Under the pieces are notes generated by a model. The model did not search any database. It saw nothing but the letters and a program-made list of their open reading frames with translations, and had not been told where the DNA came from. Source: Weissella halotolerans DSM 20190 (lineage in GTDB: Bacteria > Bacillota > Bacilli > Lactobacillales > Lactobacillaceae). From it: DNA of 64,000 nucleotides. Made by a program: the position numbers and the translations under genes. The stretch covers positions 325,067-389,066 of the forward strand of contig NZ_ATUU01000002.1 in NCBI RefSeq assembly GCF_000420365.1, in the 5' to 3' direction. Positions 43,313-51,569 of this stretch are shown piece after piece (positions within the stretch are counted from its first letter, which is position 1; every line of letters begins with the position of its first letter).

Positions 43313-44677
43313 TTATTTTTTATTCGAGCGAAAGGTCCAACCAAACATAATGGCAAACCAAACCAAAGCTAATACAGCCGTTGCCTGGGTCTCCTTAGTG
43401 AAAAGCAAAATCATAAAAATACCTATTAAGAAGGTTAAGGTAAGATAATCTGTATAAGGAGCTCCTGGCATCAAATATTGGTGCTGTCCTTGTTTAAAAT
43501 CATTAGACTTACGGTACATCAAATGGGCAATGATCAACACCGCATAAATAACCACAAAGGTCGCTGAAGCAACTGATGTGATGACCTCAAACGCACTAGC
43601 TGGTAATAAATAATTAATTACGACAGCCAGGCCAATGAATAAGGTTGAAAGAATAATAGCATTCATTGGTAAATTACGCTTATTAAGGCGCCCTAATGCA
43701 TTTTGTTCTGAACGATCAGACGCGCTATTTAACGAAAATAGCATTCTACCTGTCGTAAACAAGGCACTATTTAATGAAGAGGCAGCTGCGGTCAACACAA
43801 CAAAGTTAATAATCCCCGCAGCAGCCGTAATGCCGATACCAGCGAACACTTGCACAAAGGGAGATTGATGCGCACTATAATTAGTCCAAGGTTGAATACT
43901 CATAATTGCCATTAAAGCACCAACATAAAAAATTAAAATCCGCATAATAATGGAATTAATCGCTTTAGGAATCACCTTATCTGGGTCCTTAGCTTCTGCT
44001 GCAGTCATTCCAACAAACTCAATTCCTAAAAAGGCAAAAAAGACCATTTGAAAGGCTGACAGCAAATTATGCCCATGGTCAGCTACTAGTCCATACTGCC
44101 AAAGATTACTTAAAGAAGTTACCCCGGCTGATGTTTTGGTGTGCATTAAGATCATCACAATGCCTGTTACAATCATGGCCAAGATCGCAATTATTTTAAT
44201 CATCGCAAACCAAAACTCAGTTTCGCCAAAGGCACCCACAGCAATCACGTTAATTGCAAAAAGAACACCTAAAAAGGCTAATTCCCAAATCCAAGCTGGT
44301 GTTTTAGGAAACCAAAACTTCATATAAGTTCCGATCGCTGTTAACTCAGCCATTGCAATGGTGATCCAACCCAACCAATAAGTCCAACCAATTACAAATC
44401 CCGTTCTTTGGCCTAAGTACTTTTCGATGAAAGCCACAAAGGTCGGTTCATCAGGATTTGTTAACAGTAGTTCTCCCAAGGCTCTCATCATCCAAAACAT
44501 GAAGAGACCGGTGATAATGTAAATAAATAAAATTGCTGGACCGGCCGTACTAATCGACTTTCCAGCCCCCAGGAATAAACCAGTTCCAATGGTACCTCCC
44601 AGGGCAATCATCTCAACGTGTCGCCCACTTAAGCCCCGCTCCAAGTTCTGACTTGCTCCATCCTGCTGTGCTGACAT
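43313..44677 (-). CDS. Amino acid permease, AAT/GABA-type APC family
   Basis: 454 residues, 12 membrane segments. Signature RGLSGRHVEMIALGGTIGTGLFLGAGKSI, a typical AAT-family start, and FVAFIEKYLGQRTGFVIGWTYWL. Amino acid/proton symport is expected; the substrate is not clear. It is divergent from the NatAB-type operon and ends in a strong terminator. Confidence 0.9.
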   Translation of the reverse strand: MSAQQDGASQNLERGLSGRHVEMIALGGTIGTGLFLGAGKSISTAGPAILFIYIITGLFMFWMMRALGELLLTNPDEPTFVAFIEKYLGQRTGFVIGWTYWLGWITIAMAELTAIGTYMKFWFPKTPAWIWELAFLGVLFAINVIAVGAFGETEFWFAMIKIIAILAMIVTGIVMILMHTKTSAGVTSLSNLWQYGLVADHGHNLLSAFQMVFFAFLGIEFVGMTAAEAKDPDKVIPKAINSIIMRILIFYVGALMAIMSIQPWTNYSAHQSPFVQVFAGIGITAAAGIINFVVLTAAASSLNSALFTTGRMLFSLNSASDRSEQNALGRLNKRNLPMNAIILSTLFIGLAVVINYLLPASAFEVITSVASATFVVIYAVLIIAHLMYRKSNDFKQGQHQYLMPGAPYTDYLTLTFLIGIFMILLFTKETQATAVLALVWFAIMFGWTFRSNKK

Positions 44678-44928
44678 ATTCAGCCTCGCTTTCTGCTTCG
44701 TGTTTTATTTGGTGACTGCTTAAATTTATAAAGCAACCATAATATTTGTTTAGCTGCAATTATATAAAATCTTTCCTTGTCTTGGCAATTAGCCCCCTAA
44801 AAATCTCATGCTTTTTTAATAGTTGTAGATTAGTTACTGCCATTAAGCATTTTCCTATAACTCATTTTTTGCTATACTAACACCTAGGGTAAATGAATAC
44901 ACAAACTATACTTTTAAAAGGAGCTTTT

Positions 44929-45834
44929 ATGATTGACATCAGCCATCTCACGAAACGCTTTAACGACAAAATCGCCTTAGATGATTTAACGATGACCTTA
45001 GCCCCAGGGGAAGTAATGGGCTTAATTGGTCAAAATGGTGCTGGAAAGACCACGACCTTCCGTATGATTTTAAATTTTATCCAACCAAGCTCCGGTACTA
45101 TCAGTTGGGATCAAGCTCCAATCTCAACTACCAGGCGGACACAAATTGGCTTTTTACCAGAAGAACGCGGCCTTTATCAAAAACAGACTATTGAGCAGCA
45201 AGTACTCTACTTTGCCCAACTGCATGGCATGTCAAAATATGATGCCAAAAGAAAATTAACCGAATTAATGAAACGCTTAGCAGTAGTTGGGAAGGTAACT
45301 GATAAAGTGCAAACTTTATCTAAAGGAAACGCACAGAAGATTCAACTCATTTCTACAATTATCTTCGAACCAAACTTCCTGATTCTAGATGAGCCTTTTT
45401 CGGGCCTTGATCCCGTCAATACTGCCTTAATGATGCAAGAAATCAAGCGTTTACAAGACCAAGGTTCCATGATTCTTTTTAGTTCACACGATATGGCCGG
45501 TGTCGAACAATTATCAGACCAAATCACCATGCTTAAAGCCGGCCGTACAGTCTTGCAAGGCCGGCCGACCGATATTCGTGCCCAATTTGGTCGCACGGAA
45601 CTTTATCTGGAAGCTCCTATCGAAACCGCCAGCTTAGCCAAAATTCCAGGCATACTCTCCATTGTGCCACGTGGCGCTGGCCGACAAATTCATTTAGCTG
45701 ACGCCAAAGTTGGTGAGACCATTTTTAAATTGGCTACTGCCAAAGGTTACATCCCCGTCTTTGCCCAGGAGCCACCAACCTTAGATGCAATTTTCAGAGA
45801 AAAAGCTAGCACAAATAACCAAGGAGGTCTTTAA
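44929..45834 (+). CDS. ABC transporter ATP-binding protein, NatA type
   Basis: 301 residues from the ATG at 44929, which follows AAAAGGAG; an upstream in-frame ATG at 44893 has no site. Walker A GQNGAGKTT, signature LSKGNAQKIQL, Walker B FLILDEPFSGLDP, H-loop LFSSHDM. The C-terminal about 80 residues form an accessory domain seen in Na+/multidrug exporters. It is followed with no gap by the permease gene. Confidence 0.9.
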   Translation: MIDISHLTKRFNDKIALDDLTMTLAPGEVMGLIGQNGAGKTTTFRMILNFIQPSSGTISWDQAPISTTRRTQIGFLPEERGLYQKQTIEQQVLYFAQLHGMSKYDAKRKLTELMKRLAVVGKVTDKVQTLSKGNAQKIQLISTIIFEPNFLILDEPFSGLDPVNTALMMQEIKRLQDQGSMILFSSHDMAGVEQLSDQITMLKAGRTVLQGRPTDIRAQFGRTELYLEAPIETASLAKIPGILSIVPRGAGRQIHLADAKVGETIFKLATAKGYIPVFAQEPPTLDAIFREKASTNNQGGL

Positions 45835-47064
45835 ATGTTTTGGAAGCAACTTTGGCTGGTCATTCACCATACCTTCACCCAGCGCTTAAAAAGCGTTGGC
45901 TATTGGTCCCTTGTGTTAATGCCCGCCCTTTCAGTCCTAGCAGTAGCTGCAGTATTTTTTATCTTAAATATGGGCAACCAACAAAAGACACCAACCATGA
46001 CTATTGTTAATCAACCAGCTCTGAGCCACTACCTAAAGGAACAAAAGCAACTCGACTTACACATCAAATCGAGTGACGACCTAACAGCAACTAAAAAATC
46101 CTTACACCAGGAAAAAATTGCCGCTTATTTAACAACCAACAAAGGCCGTTATCAACTAATAAAGGGGGCCAAAACCGAAGACCTTGATGATCAACATCTC
46201 AGAACCTTACTACAAGATTATACCTTTTTGCAGCGGGCTACAGCTTTACACTTATCTCCCCAGCAGGTAACTCATCTAACTGAACCCGTAACTATTGACA
46301 CTCAAGTTTTAAATAATCAAGGTCAGGCGAAAAAGGATAATCAATCGGCAAACTATGCCTTAACCTCCGTTTTAGCTATTGTCATCTTTTTCTTCCTAAC
46401 CTACTATGTTGGGCTAATTGCTAACGAAATTGCCAATGAAAAATCTTCCCGCATTATGGAAATTTTATTGGCTGCCAGCTCGCCAGCAGTGCAATTCTTC
46501 GGAAAATTAGGCGGAATTGGTTTGTTAGCCCTTCTGCACGCCAGTATTTATCTAATTCTTGGTAGCATAGCCTTTATGTGTTTCCCTAACAATGAGTTCT
46601 TAATTCGTGCAAAGAATCAATTTAGTAATCTTGATCCCACTTTTTTGATCTTCACCCTCCTAATGGTGCTTATTACCATTTTCCTTTATATGGTATTAAC
46701 AGCGATTGTGGCAGCCATGGTAAACGATTTAAGCCAGGTGCAACAGGCCGTTACACCGGTTACGACCCTAGCCCTGGTGAGCTATGCTCTAACTTTCATG
46801 GTCAATGGACAGGCCCACAACGGTCTAATTACGGTACTCTCCTTTCTTCCTTTCGAAAGTCAATCCCTTATGCCGGCCCGCTTAGCCTTAAACTATGCTA
46901 GTCCGTTGCAAGCCTGGCTTTCCTTAGCCATTGCAGTTATCACCCTAGTCTTGCTTGCCTACTACGGACTACGCTTATATACACGAAACGTCTTAACCTA
47001 CCAAGAAGGCAACTTAAGTAAAGCTGCCTTTGCAACCTTCTTAAATCTCTTCAAAAAAAATTAG
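45835..47064 (+). CDS. ABC transporter permease, NatB/ABC-2 type
   Basis: 409 residues. One N-terminal membrane helix precedes a large extracytoplasmic domain (about 45-180), and five or six helices follow. GLIANEIANEKSSRIMEILLAASSP is the ABC-2/NatB motif. It forms an exporter with the preceding ATPase. Sodium export is the best-known role of NatAB; drug export is another. Start codon directly after the ATPase stop. Confidence 0.88.
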   Translation: MFWKQLWLVIHHTFTQRLKSVGYWSLVLMPALSVLAVAAVFFILNMGNQQKTPTMTIVNQPALSHYLKEQKQLDLHIKSSDDLTATKKSLHQEKIAAYLTTNKGRYQLIKGAKTEDLDDQHLRTLLQDYTFLQRATALHLSPQQVTHLTEPVTIDTQVLNNQGQAKKDNQSANYALTSVLAIVIFFFLTYYVGLIANEIANEKSSRIMEILLAASSPAVQFFGKLGGIGLLALLHASIYLILGSIAFMCFPNNEFLIRAKNQFSNLDPTFLIFTLLMVLITIFLYMVLTAIVAAMVNDLSQVQQAVTPVTTLALVSYALTFMVNGQAHNGLITVLSFLPFESQSLMPARLALNYASPLQAWLSLAIAVITLVLLAYYGLRLYTRNVLTYQEGNLSKAAFATFLNLFKKN

Positions 47065-47102
47065 GCACTGTCAATTTAATTAACGCTGCCGATTGTAAAA
47101 AT

Positions 47103-47138
47103 AAAAAGCCCGCAAGCTTCAACACTTGCGGGCTTTTT
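47103..47138. terminator. Bidirectional terminator
   Basis: AAAAAGCCCGCAAG pairs with CTTGCGGGCTTTTT between convergent natB-like and AI-2E genes. Confidence 0.9.
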
Positions 47139-47150
47139 GATTACCTTTAT

Positions 47151-48275
47151 CTATTCCATAATTGATTTTTGTTTATGTGCTTGGCGTTCAACCTGCCAGA
47201 TTTGATATGCGTAAATCACAATTGTGCGGACTACTGCATAAAAAGGAACGGCTAAAATCATTCCAGCAATCCCAGCAATATTACCAGCAGCTAACAAAAT
47301 AACCAATATCGTTAGCGGATGAATATTTAAAGTAGAACCGATAATCTTAGGATATAAAATATTACCATCAATCTGCTGAACAATTAATACGACAATCGTC
47401 ACCCACAGGGCTTGTAAAGGACTTTGGGTAAAGGCAACAAAGACAGCTGGTATGTAGCCAATATATGGCCCAACATAAGGAATTAAATTCGTCAGGCCAG
47501 CCACGAATCCTAATAAGAGAGCATAGTTTTGCCCAATCAACGTATAGCCAATCGTCGTACAAACCCCCACAAAGATCATCTCAATTGCCTGGCCACTAAT
47601 ATACTGGGACAAGGTTTTATTCAAACTACTAAGTAAGCCTGCAATATTATCCTGATTCTTATCCGAAAATAAGCGTTGTAAGAAGGGAGACAGCTTATTC
47701 CCATCTGACAACATATAGATGGTCATAATCGGAATCGTAATTGCTGACATGGTTACCGACGTTAACGTACCAACTACCGAGCCAAATCCGGTCGCTGTAT
47801 TCATCACCATCGAACCGCCATACTTTTCAATCTGCTGTTGTAATTTATTAAAATCGATTTGACTACCGTATTCTTGCACCCAGCGTGACCGGCTAAGCTG
47901 TCGTAACCACTCCTGCGCATCCTGCACAAACTGTGGCGTACTAGCCATAATTTTAGCTAACTGATTCGCTAAATTAGGGAGCAGGGTTAGTAAGCCTACT
48001 GCAATAATCGATACGAAAAATATCATTACAATTGCAATACCAACGCCCCGGGGAAGATAACGATTACCCATATGGATTTTTTGTAAAAGTTCAACCAATG
48101 GATTCATCAAATAATATAAAAAACCAGATACCAGTAATGGTACAAAAACCGCTCCAATAAATTGTCCAATTGGATTCATGATAAAAGCTAGTTGCGATAA
48201 TACCCACACTAATGCTGCTGCCGCTAGCAGTTCAATCGTCCAAAAAAAGATTCGTGACCCTTTTAACTGTTGCAT
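47151..48275 (-). CDS. AI-2E family transporter (PerM/YdbI type)
   Basis: 374 residues, about eight membrane segments in three groups. The family signature is PFLQRLFSDKNQDNIAGLLSSLN followed by YISGQAIEMIFVGVCTTIGY and YVGPYIGYIPAVFVA. The family includes quorum-signal exporters and ion transporters; assignment to AI-2 is by family name only. GGAGGAAG precedes the ATG. Confidence 0.88.
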   Translation of the reverse strand: MQQLKGSRIFFWTIELLAAAALVWVLSQLAFIMNPIGQFIGAVFVPLLVSGFLYYLMNPLVELLQKIHMGNRYLPRGVGIAIVMIFFVSIIAVGLLTLLPNLANQLAKIMASTPQFVQDAQEWLRQLSRSRWVQEYGSQIDFNKLQQQIEKYGGSMVMNTATGFGSVVGTLTSVTMSAITIPIMTIYMLSDGNKLSPFLQRLFSDKNQDNIAGLLSSLNKTLSQYISGQAIEMIFVGVCTTIGYTLIGQNYALLLGFVAGLTNLIPYVGPYIGYIPAVFVAFTQSPLQALWVTIVVLIVQQIDGNILYPKIIGSTLNIHPLTILVILLAAGNIAGIAGMILAVPFYAVVRTIVIYAYQIWQVERQAHKQKSIME

Positions 48276-48409
48276 GTACTTCCTCCAAGTTTCTCAATAC
48301 AGTCATTATAGCATAGACAGGGCTCTAAAAAGGCTCTGCAAAGCCAAGTGAAACTTTTCACTTATTGATTAGGTTTAACTTAACTAGTTACAACTGTTAT
48401 GCGAACAAG

Positions 48410-48429
48410 TTATTCACAAGTTTTCCACA
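48410..48429. other. Two DnaA-box-like nonamers
   Basis: TTATTCACA (48410-48418) and TTTTCCACA (48421-48429) each differ from the TTATCCACA DnaA box at one position and lie in the same direction 2 nt apart. They are in the gap between the AI-2E and menA genes. Confidence 0.35.
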
Positions 48430-48483
48430 GGCTTTTCCCACATGTAGATATTCCTTTTGCTCCCTCTTTCCTATGCTAAAAAC

Positions 48484-48517
48484 AAAAAAATAGCCAAGTT
48501 CATCATGAACTTGGCTA
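48484..48517 (-). terminator. Terminator after menA
   Basis: TAGCCAAGTTCA pairs with TGAACTTGGCTA around loop TCA. In the minus direction it is followed by seven T. Confidence 0.9.
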
Positions 48518-48532
48518 CCTACCTATTAAAAT

Positions 48533-49429
48533 TTATAAACACAATGCCAATCCCAGCCCTAGCGCTAGGAAAATTGAAATAACAAGTGCATTACGGATTG
48601 CTTGAATAAAATTGTGTCCCTTGGCCGGATCCGCCTGGAAGCGTCCTGTGTTTTTATATACAATTGGTATAGATAGTAGAGCAATTAATGCCGGCCATGG
48701 GAGCACCCGCAGTAAGACCGCAATAATCAACAATCCATACCCCATAACATAAATCCAACCAAATAATTTCACTGCCCTTGCCTTTCCCAAATAGCTAGGT
48801 AAGGTGTGTCGACCTTCTGCTAAATCTTCTTCATAATCGCCAATGTTATTGGCCAACATAATATCGGCAATGGCAAACCAAGCCACAGCTGAAGCCAACA
48901 TTGCCTTTAAAGCCATGGATAGGCTAAAAGAAGGCGCAACATTAACATAAACCCCAGCTAAGAAGATTAGATAACCCATGGTTAGTCCCGATGCTAGTTC
49001 ACCAAAGGGCGTTCGTGATAAGGGCCAAGGCGTCCCAGCATACCAATAGGCAACTACAAAGCCAATTACCCCCATGATGAGTAAGGGCCAACCTGTTTGA
49101 CTAACTAACCAAAGCCCTACACTACCAGCAAAAAATACCAAGATAAACAAAACAAGATAAGCTTGCCCTTCTGTAATCCCCGCGGATCCGATAATGTTAT
49201 TAACCCCGTTTTTCCAATCATCACTTTGGGCATGCTTAAAGTCTTGTAAATTATTCCAAACATTCACCCCCATTTGTAAAGCAAAGGCGACAGTTGCAAA
49301 GGCCAATGCCAGTAGCCAATTAAACTGATGGTAACTGTTCAGGCTATATAAATTAGCCAAAATTAATGGAAGCAAACTTGCAACCAGAGATTGTATTTCA
49401 ACAAACTTCAACAAACTTTTTACTGTCAT
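48533..49429 (-). CDS. menA: 1,4-Dihydroxy-2-naphthoate prenyltransferase MenA
   Basis: 298 residues, UbiA family with about nine membrane segments. The prenyl-diphosphate site is VWNNLQDFKHAQSDDWKNG, with Asn replacing the first Asp of NDxxD as is common in MenA. The second motif is ADIMLANNIGDYEEDLAEGRHTLPS. It attaches the polyprenyl tail to DHNA. It lies 21-23 kb from menE and menB. A terminator follows. No clear ispB-type prenyl diphosphate synthase lies near. Confidence 0.92.
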   Translation of the reverse strand: MTVKSLLKFVEIQSLVASLLPLILANLYSLNSYHQFNWLLALAFATVAFALQMGVNVWNNLQDFKHAQSDDWKNGVNNIIGSAGITEGQAYLVLFILVFFAGSVGLWLVSQTGWPLLIMGVIGFVVAYWYAGTPWPLSRTPFGELASGLTMGYLIFLAGVYVNVAPSFSLSMALKAMLASAVAWFAIADIMLANNIGDYEEDLAEGRHTLPSYLGKARAVKLFGWIYVMGYGLLIIAVLLRVLPWPALIALLSIPIVYKNTGRFQADPAKGHNFIQAIRNALVISIFLALGLGLALCL

Positions 49430-49477
49430 TATTCACCTCTCACGTTATCTATCGTACTAAAGATCTATCATAGCAGT

Positions 49478-49513
49478 AAAAAAGAGCAAGGACATCAGCT
49501 GCCTTGCTCTTTT
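49478..49513 (-). terminator. Terminator after binding-protein gene
   Basis: AAAAGAGCAAGG pairs with CCTTGCTCTTTT. In the minus direction it ends in TTTTTT, just past the binding-protein stop. Confidence 0.85.
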
Positions 49514-49523
49514 ACAGAAGAAT

Positions 49524-50354
49524 TTAATTTTCAAGCTTAGTCGTCAAATCTTTACCAAAGTATTGTTCAGATAATTTACGAAGGGTTCCTTGTTCTGCTA
49601 ATTTTTGTTCAGCCTTAGAAATTGCTTTTGCTAAGGCTTTATCTTGTTTGTTCAACATAGGTGCCGCTCCCGTAGCATCAACATCCTTAGTTGGAATCGC
49701 CTTGAGATTAGTCTTAGGATGCTTCTTTACAAAGATACTCCAAGCATCATCAGCATTCAACATCACGTCAGCTTTACCAGCGCTAATCAAATCTAAACCT
49801 TCAGCAAAGCCAGGTGTACCAACAATTTTAGCTCCTGCCTTTTGTGCCGCCTTACCATAATTAGAAGATGTTGTTTGAGCTGCCCGCTTACCATTAATAT
49901 CCTTAATGGTTTTAATCGTTGAATCCTTTCGAACAATCATAACTGATTGCGAGTAGAGATATTGGCTACCAAAAGTATAGTGCTCACGACGTTCTGGGGT
50001 TTCACCCATATCATTAAACACCACATCATACTTGTTAGCATCTAAACCAGCCACTAAGGAATCAAATTTTGTCTCAACAAAAACCGGCTTTAACTTTAAT
50101 TCTTTGGCCACCGCCTTGGCTACGTCAACGTCATAACCAACTAATTTCCCCTGCTTATTCTTATACGAAAAGGGGGCATAATTACCTTCTAAACCAATTG
50201 TTAATTTACCAGGCGTCTTAAGTTCTTTAACATAGCCTGATCCTTTTGTTTTTTCACCATCCGTCTGATGATTAAACAAACTGATTCCCACACCAATAAT
50301 GGCACCCGCTGCAACAACACCTAGTGCGCCTTTCATCCACTTGTTCATATTCAC
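49524..50354 (-). CDS. tcyA: Amino acid ABC transporter substrate-binding protein (cyst(e)ine-type), without lipobox
   Basis: About 276 residues. A hydrophobic N-terminus (ALGVVAAGAIIGVGISLF) has no Cys where a lipobox should be; the whole protein is Cys-free, so it is probably anchored by the uncleaved helix. The binding-protein family-3 core is LTIGLEGNYAPFSYKNKQGKLVGYDVDVAKAVA, then NDMGETPERREHYTF. The GTG at 50354 is spaced 7 nt from GGAG; an ATG at 50348 is an alternative. It is divergent from its permease and ATPase. The substrate, cystine or cysteine, is inferred from the Cys-codon leaders. Confidence 0.8.
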   Translation of the reverse strand: MNMNKWMKGALGVVAAGAIIGVGISLFNHQTDGEKTKGSGYVKELKTPGKLTIGLEGNYAPFSYKNKQGKLVGYDVDVAKAVAKELKLKPVFVETKFDSLVAGLDANKYDVVFNDMGETPERREHYTFGSQYLYSQSVMIVRKDSTIKTIKDINGKRAAQTTSSNYGKAAQKAGAKIVGTPGFAEGLDLISAGKADVMLNADDAWSIFVKKHPKTNLKAIPTKDVDATGAAPMLNKQDKALAKAISKAEQKLAEQGTLRKLSEQYFGKDLTTKLEN

Positions 50355-50417
50355 TATCACACTCCATTAATCTTTTTTAACTTAACGCTCTGCTACTCCT
50401 TAACCGCTAATCTCAGG

Positions 50418-50480
50418 CTAACAACTACAAGCCAGCCCCGTCGGGTAACATCGGTGCGCAAATTGTAAGTTCGTCATCAT
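50418..50480 (-). CDS. Cys-rich 20-codon leader ORF upstream of tcyA-like gene
   Basis: ATG at 50480, 10 nt from GGAGG (50491-50495), stop TAG at 50418. Beginning MMTNLQFAHRCYPTGLACSC, it has Cys at 11, 18 and 20, the last three codons being TGT AGT TGT. It ends 64 nt before the tcyA-type start. I found no intrinsic terminator after it, so any control would be translational or by an unrecognised structure. In-frame upstream extension carries more Cys but lacks a good site. Confidence 0.45.
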   Translation of the reverse strand: MMTNLQFAHRCYPTGLACSC

Positions 50481-50630
50481 AACACAAAGCCCTCCAAAAA
50501 TGGTCCAGATACATGAACAAACCATGGTTACTTACGTTTTGTTTGTATCTCCCAAAAATACGGTTTAAGCTTACCACAGCTATTAACAATTTAAAATACT
50601 TATTTTTTATCATTAAATTGTTATTTTCCC

Positions 50631-50659
50631 TTGCCTTTTACTAGGTAAAAAAATATAAT
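50631..50659 (+). promoter_or_regulatory. Promoter of the tcyBC-type operon leader
   Basis: TTGCCT (50631-50636), a 17-nt spacer, consensus TATAAT (50654-50659). The expected start point is near 50666, giving a leader of about 200 nt before the permease ATG. Confidence 0.8.
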
Positions 50660-50691
50660 TGTTAATAAATATACAAGGAAAAGAGCTTATC

Positions 50692-50754
50692 ATGACCGAA
50701 AGTCGGCAGAATGTCAATTTACTTTGCTGTTCCCTAACGTGTTTAGTACGTTAG
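50692..50754 (+). CDS. Cys-rich leader peptide of the tcyBC-type attenuator
   Basis: 20 residues, starting MTESRQNVN and continuing LLCCSLTCLVR; Cys codons are at 50725-50730 (two adjacent) and 50740-50742. GAG and AGGA elements lie 6-12 nt before the ATG. The last codons form the 5' arm and loop of the pause hairpin (50733-50755). The leader peptide's position relative to the pause, antiterminator and terminator hairpins is that of classical ribosome-mediated attenuators. Not an accidental frame in a longer gene: no other ORF spans it. Confidence 0.7.
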   Translation: MTESRQNVNLLCCSLTCLVR

Positions 50755-50835
50755 GCTATTTTGGTCTACTTTTAGTAATAAACGTATTAAACGCACATAC
50801 CCTCCCCAGACAATGGATGGTTTGCGCGTTTTTTT
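50733..50835 (+). promoter_or_regulatory. Transcription attenuator with mutually exclusive hairpins
   Basis: Pause hairpin: CCTAACGT (50733-50740) with ACGTTAGG (50748-50755). Antiterminator: GTTTAGTACGTT (50741-50752) with AACGTATTAAAC (50781-50792), 12 pairs including one G-U. Terminator: AAACGCACA (50789-50797) with TGCGCGTTT (50823-50831), one mismatch, plus an inner stem, then seven T. The antiterminator destroys both other structures. Stalling at Cys codons 12-13 would cover 50733-50739 and favour it. Confidence 0.75.
50789..50835 (+). terminator. Intrinsic terminator of the leader
   Basis: Nine-pair outer stem with one mismatch, an inner stem ACC-T-CC/GG-A-GGT, and a run of seven T at 50829-50835. 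It lies 27 nt before the permease ATG. Confidence 0.8.
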
Positions 50836-50862
50836 ATTTAACTATCTTAGAAAGGATTCTTT

Positions 50863-51555
50863 ATGTGGAATTTTATCGCAACCTACGCCCCTCAGCTTAT
50901 TATGGCCGGCATTAAATACACTATTCCCTTAGCCCTAATCTCATTTGTCATTGCTATGGTCATTGCTGCTTTTGTTGGCGTCATGCGTTCTTACCGCCCT
51001 CAAGTGGATGGTAGCAAGAAGATCTTATGGCGTCTTTTTCAAAGTTTATTAATTTTTTACGTCTGGATTTTTCGGTCAACCCCCATGCTTGTGCAGTTAT
51101 TCGTTGCCTTTTATGGTCTACCTAAATTAGGAATTAGCTGGTTGCAACCGTCTGCTTGGACAGCTGCCATCTGGGTTCTATCGCTAAACACCGGAGCCTA
51201 TGCTAGCGAAGCAATCCGGGCAGCTATTAGTTCCATCCCCGCTACCCAACGCGAAGCCGCACAGGCATTGGGAATGACTGATAGCCAAACCTTTGGTCTC
51301 ATTATCGTACCCCAGGCTGCTCGAATTTCAATTCCCACACTAGCCAATTCCTTCATTTCACTAATTAAAGATACCTCTTTAGCCTCTGTGGTCACCATCG
51401 TCGAAATGTTCTACCTTTCACAGCAACTAGCTGCCGCAAACTTTGAACCCTTACAAATGTATTTGCTGGTAGCGGCTATCTACGCCCTCTTCGTTACAAT
51501 TCTTTCCTTCCCCCAACGTTATATTCAACGCTGGGCCGACCGCTTTATTAAATAA
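50863..51555 (+). CDS. tcyB: Amino acid ABC transporter permease, cyst(e)ine type
   Basis: 230 residues, about five membrane segments, HisM/GlnP family. VWIFRSTPMLVQLFVAFYGLP is the N-terminal signature, and the EAA loop is RAAISSIPATQREAAQALGM. It resembles TcyB-type permeases. Its leader is the attenuator described above. The ATPase gene follows by 14 nt. Confidence 0.85.
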   Translation: MWNFIATYAPQLIMAGIKYTIPLALISFVIAMVIAAFVGVMRSYRPQVDGSKKILWRLFQSLLIFYVWIFRSTPMLVQLFVAFYGLPKLGISWLQPSAWTAAIWVLSLNTGAYASEAIRAAISSIPATQREAAQALGMTDSQTFGLIIVPQAARISIPTLANSFISLIKDTSLASVVTIVEMFYLSQQLAAANFEPLQMYLLVAAIYALFVTILSFPQRYIQRWADRFIK

Positions 51556-51569
51556 GTGAGGTTCCAATT

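Noticed and set aside
50425-50613. 62-codon minus-strand frame across the tcyA upstream region
   Set aside because: No ribosome binding site, no recognisable domain, and it overlaps the leader ORF in another frame.
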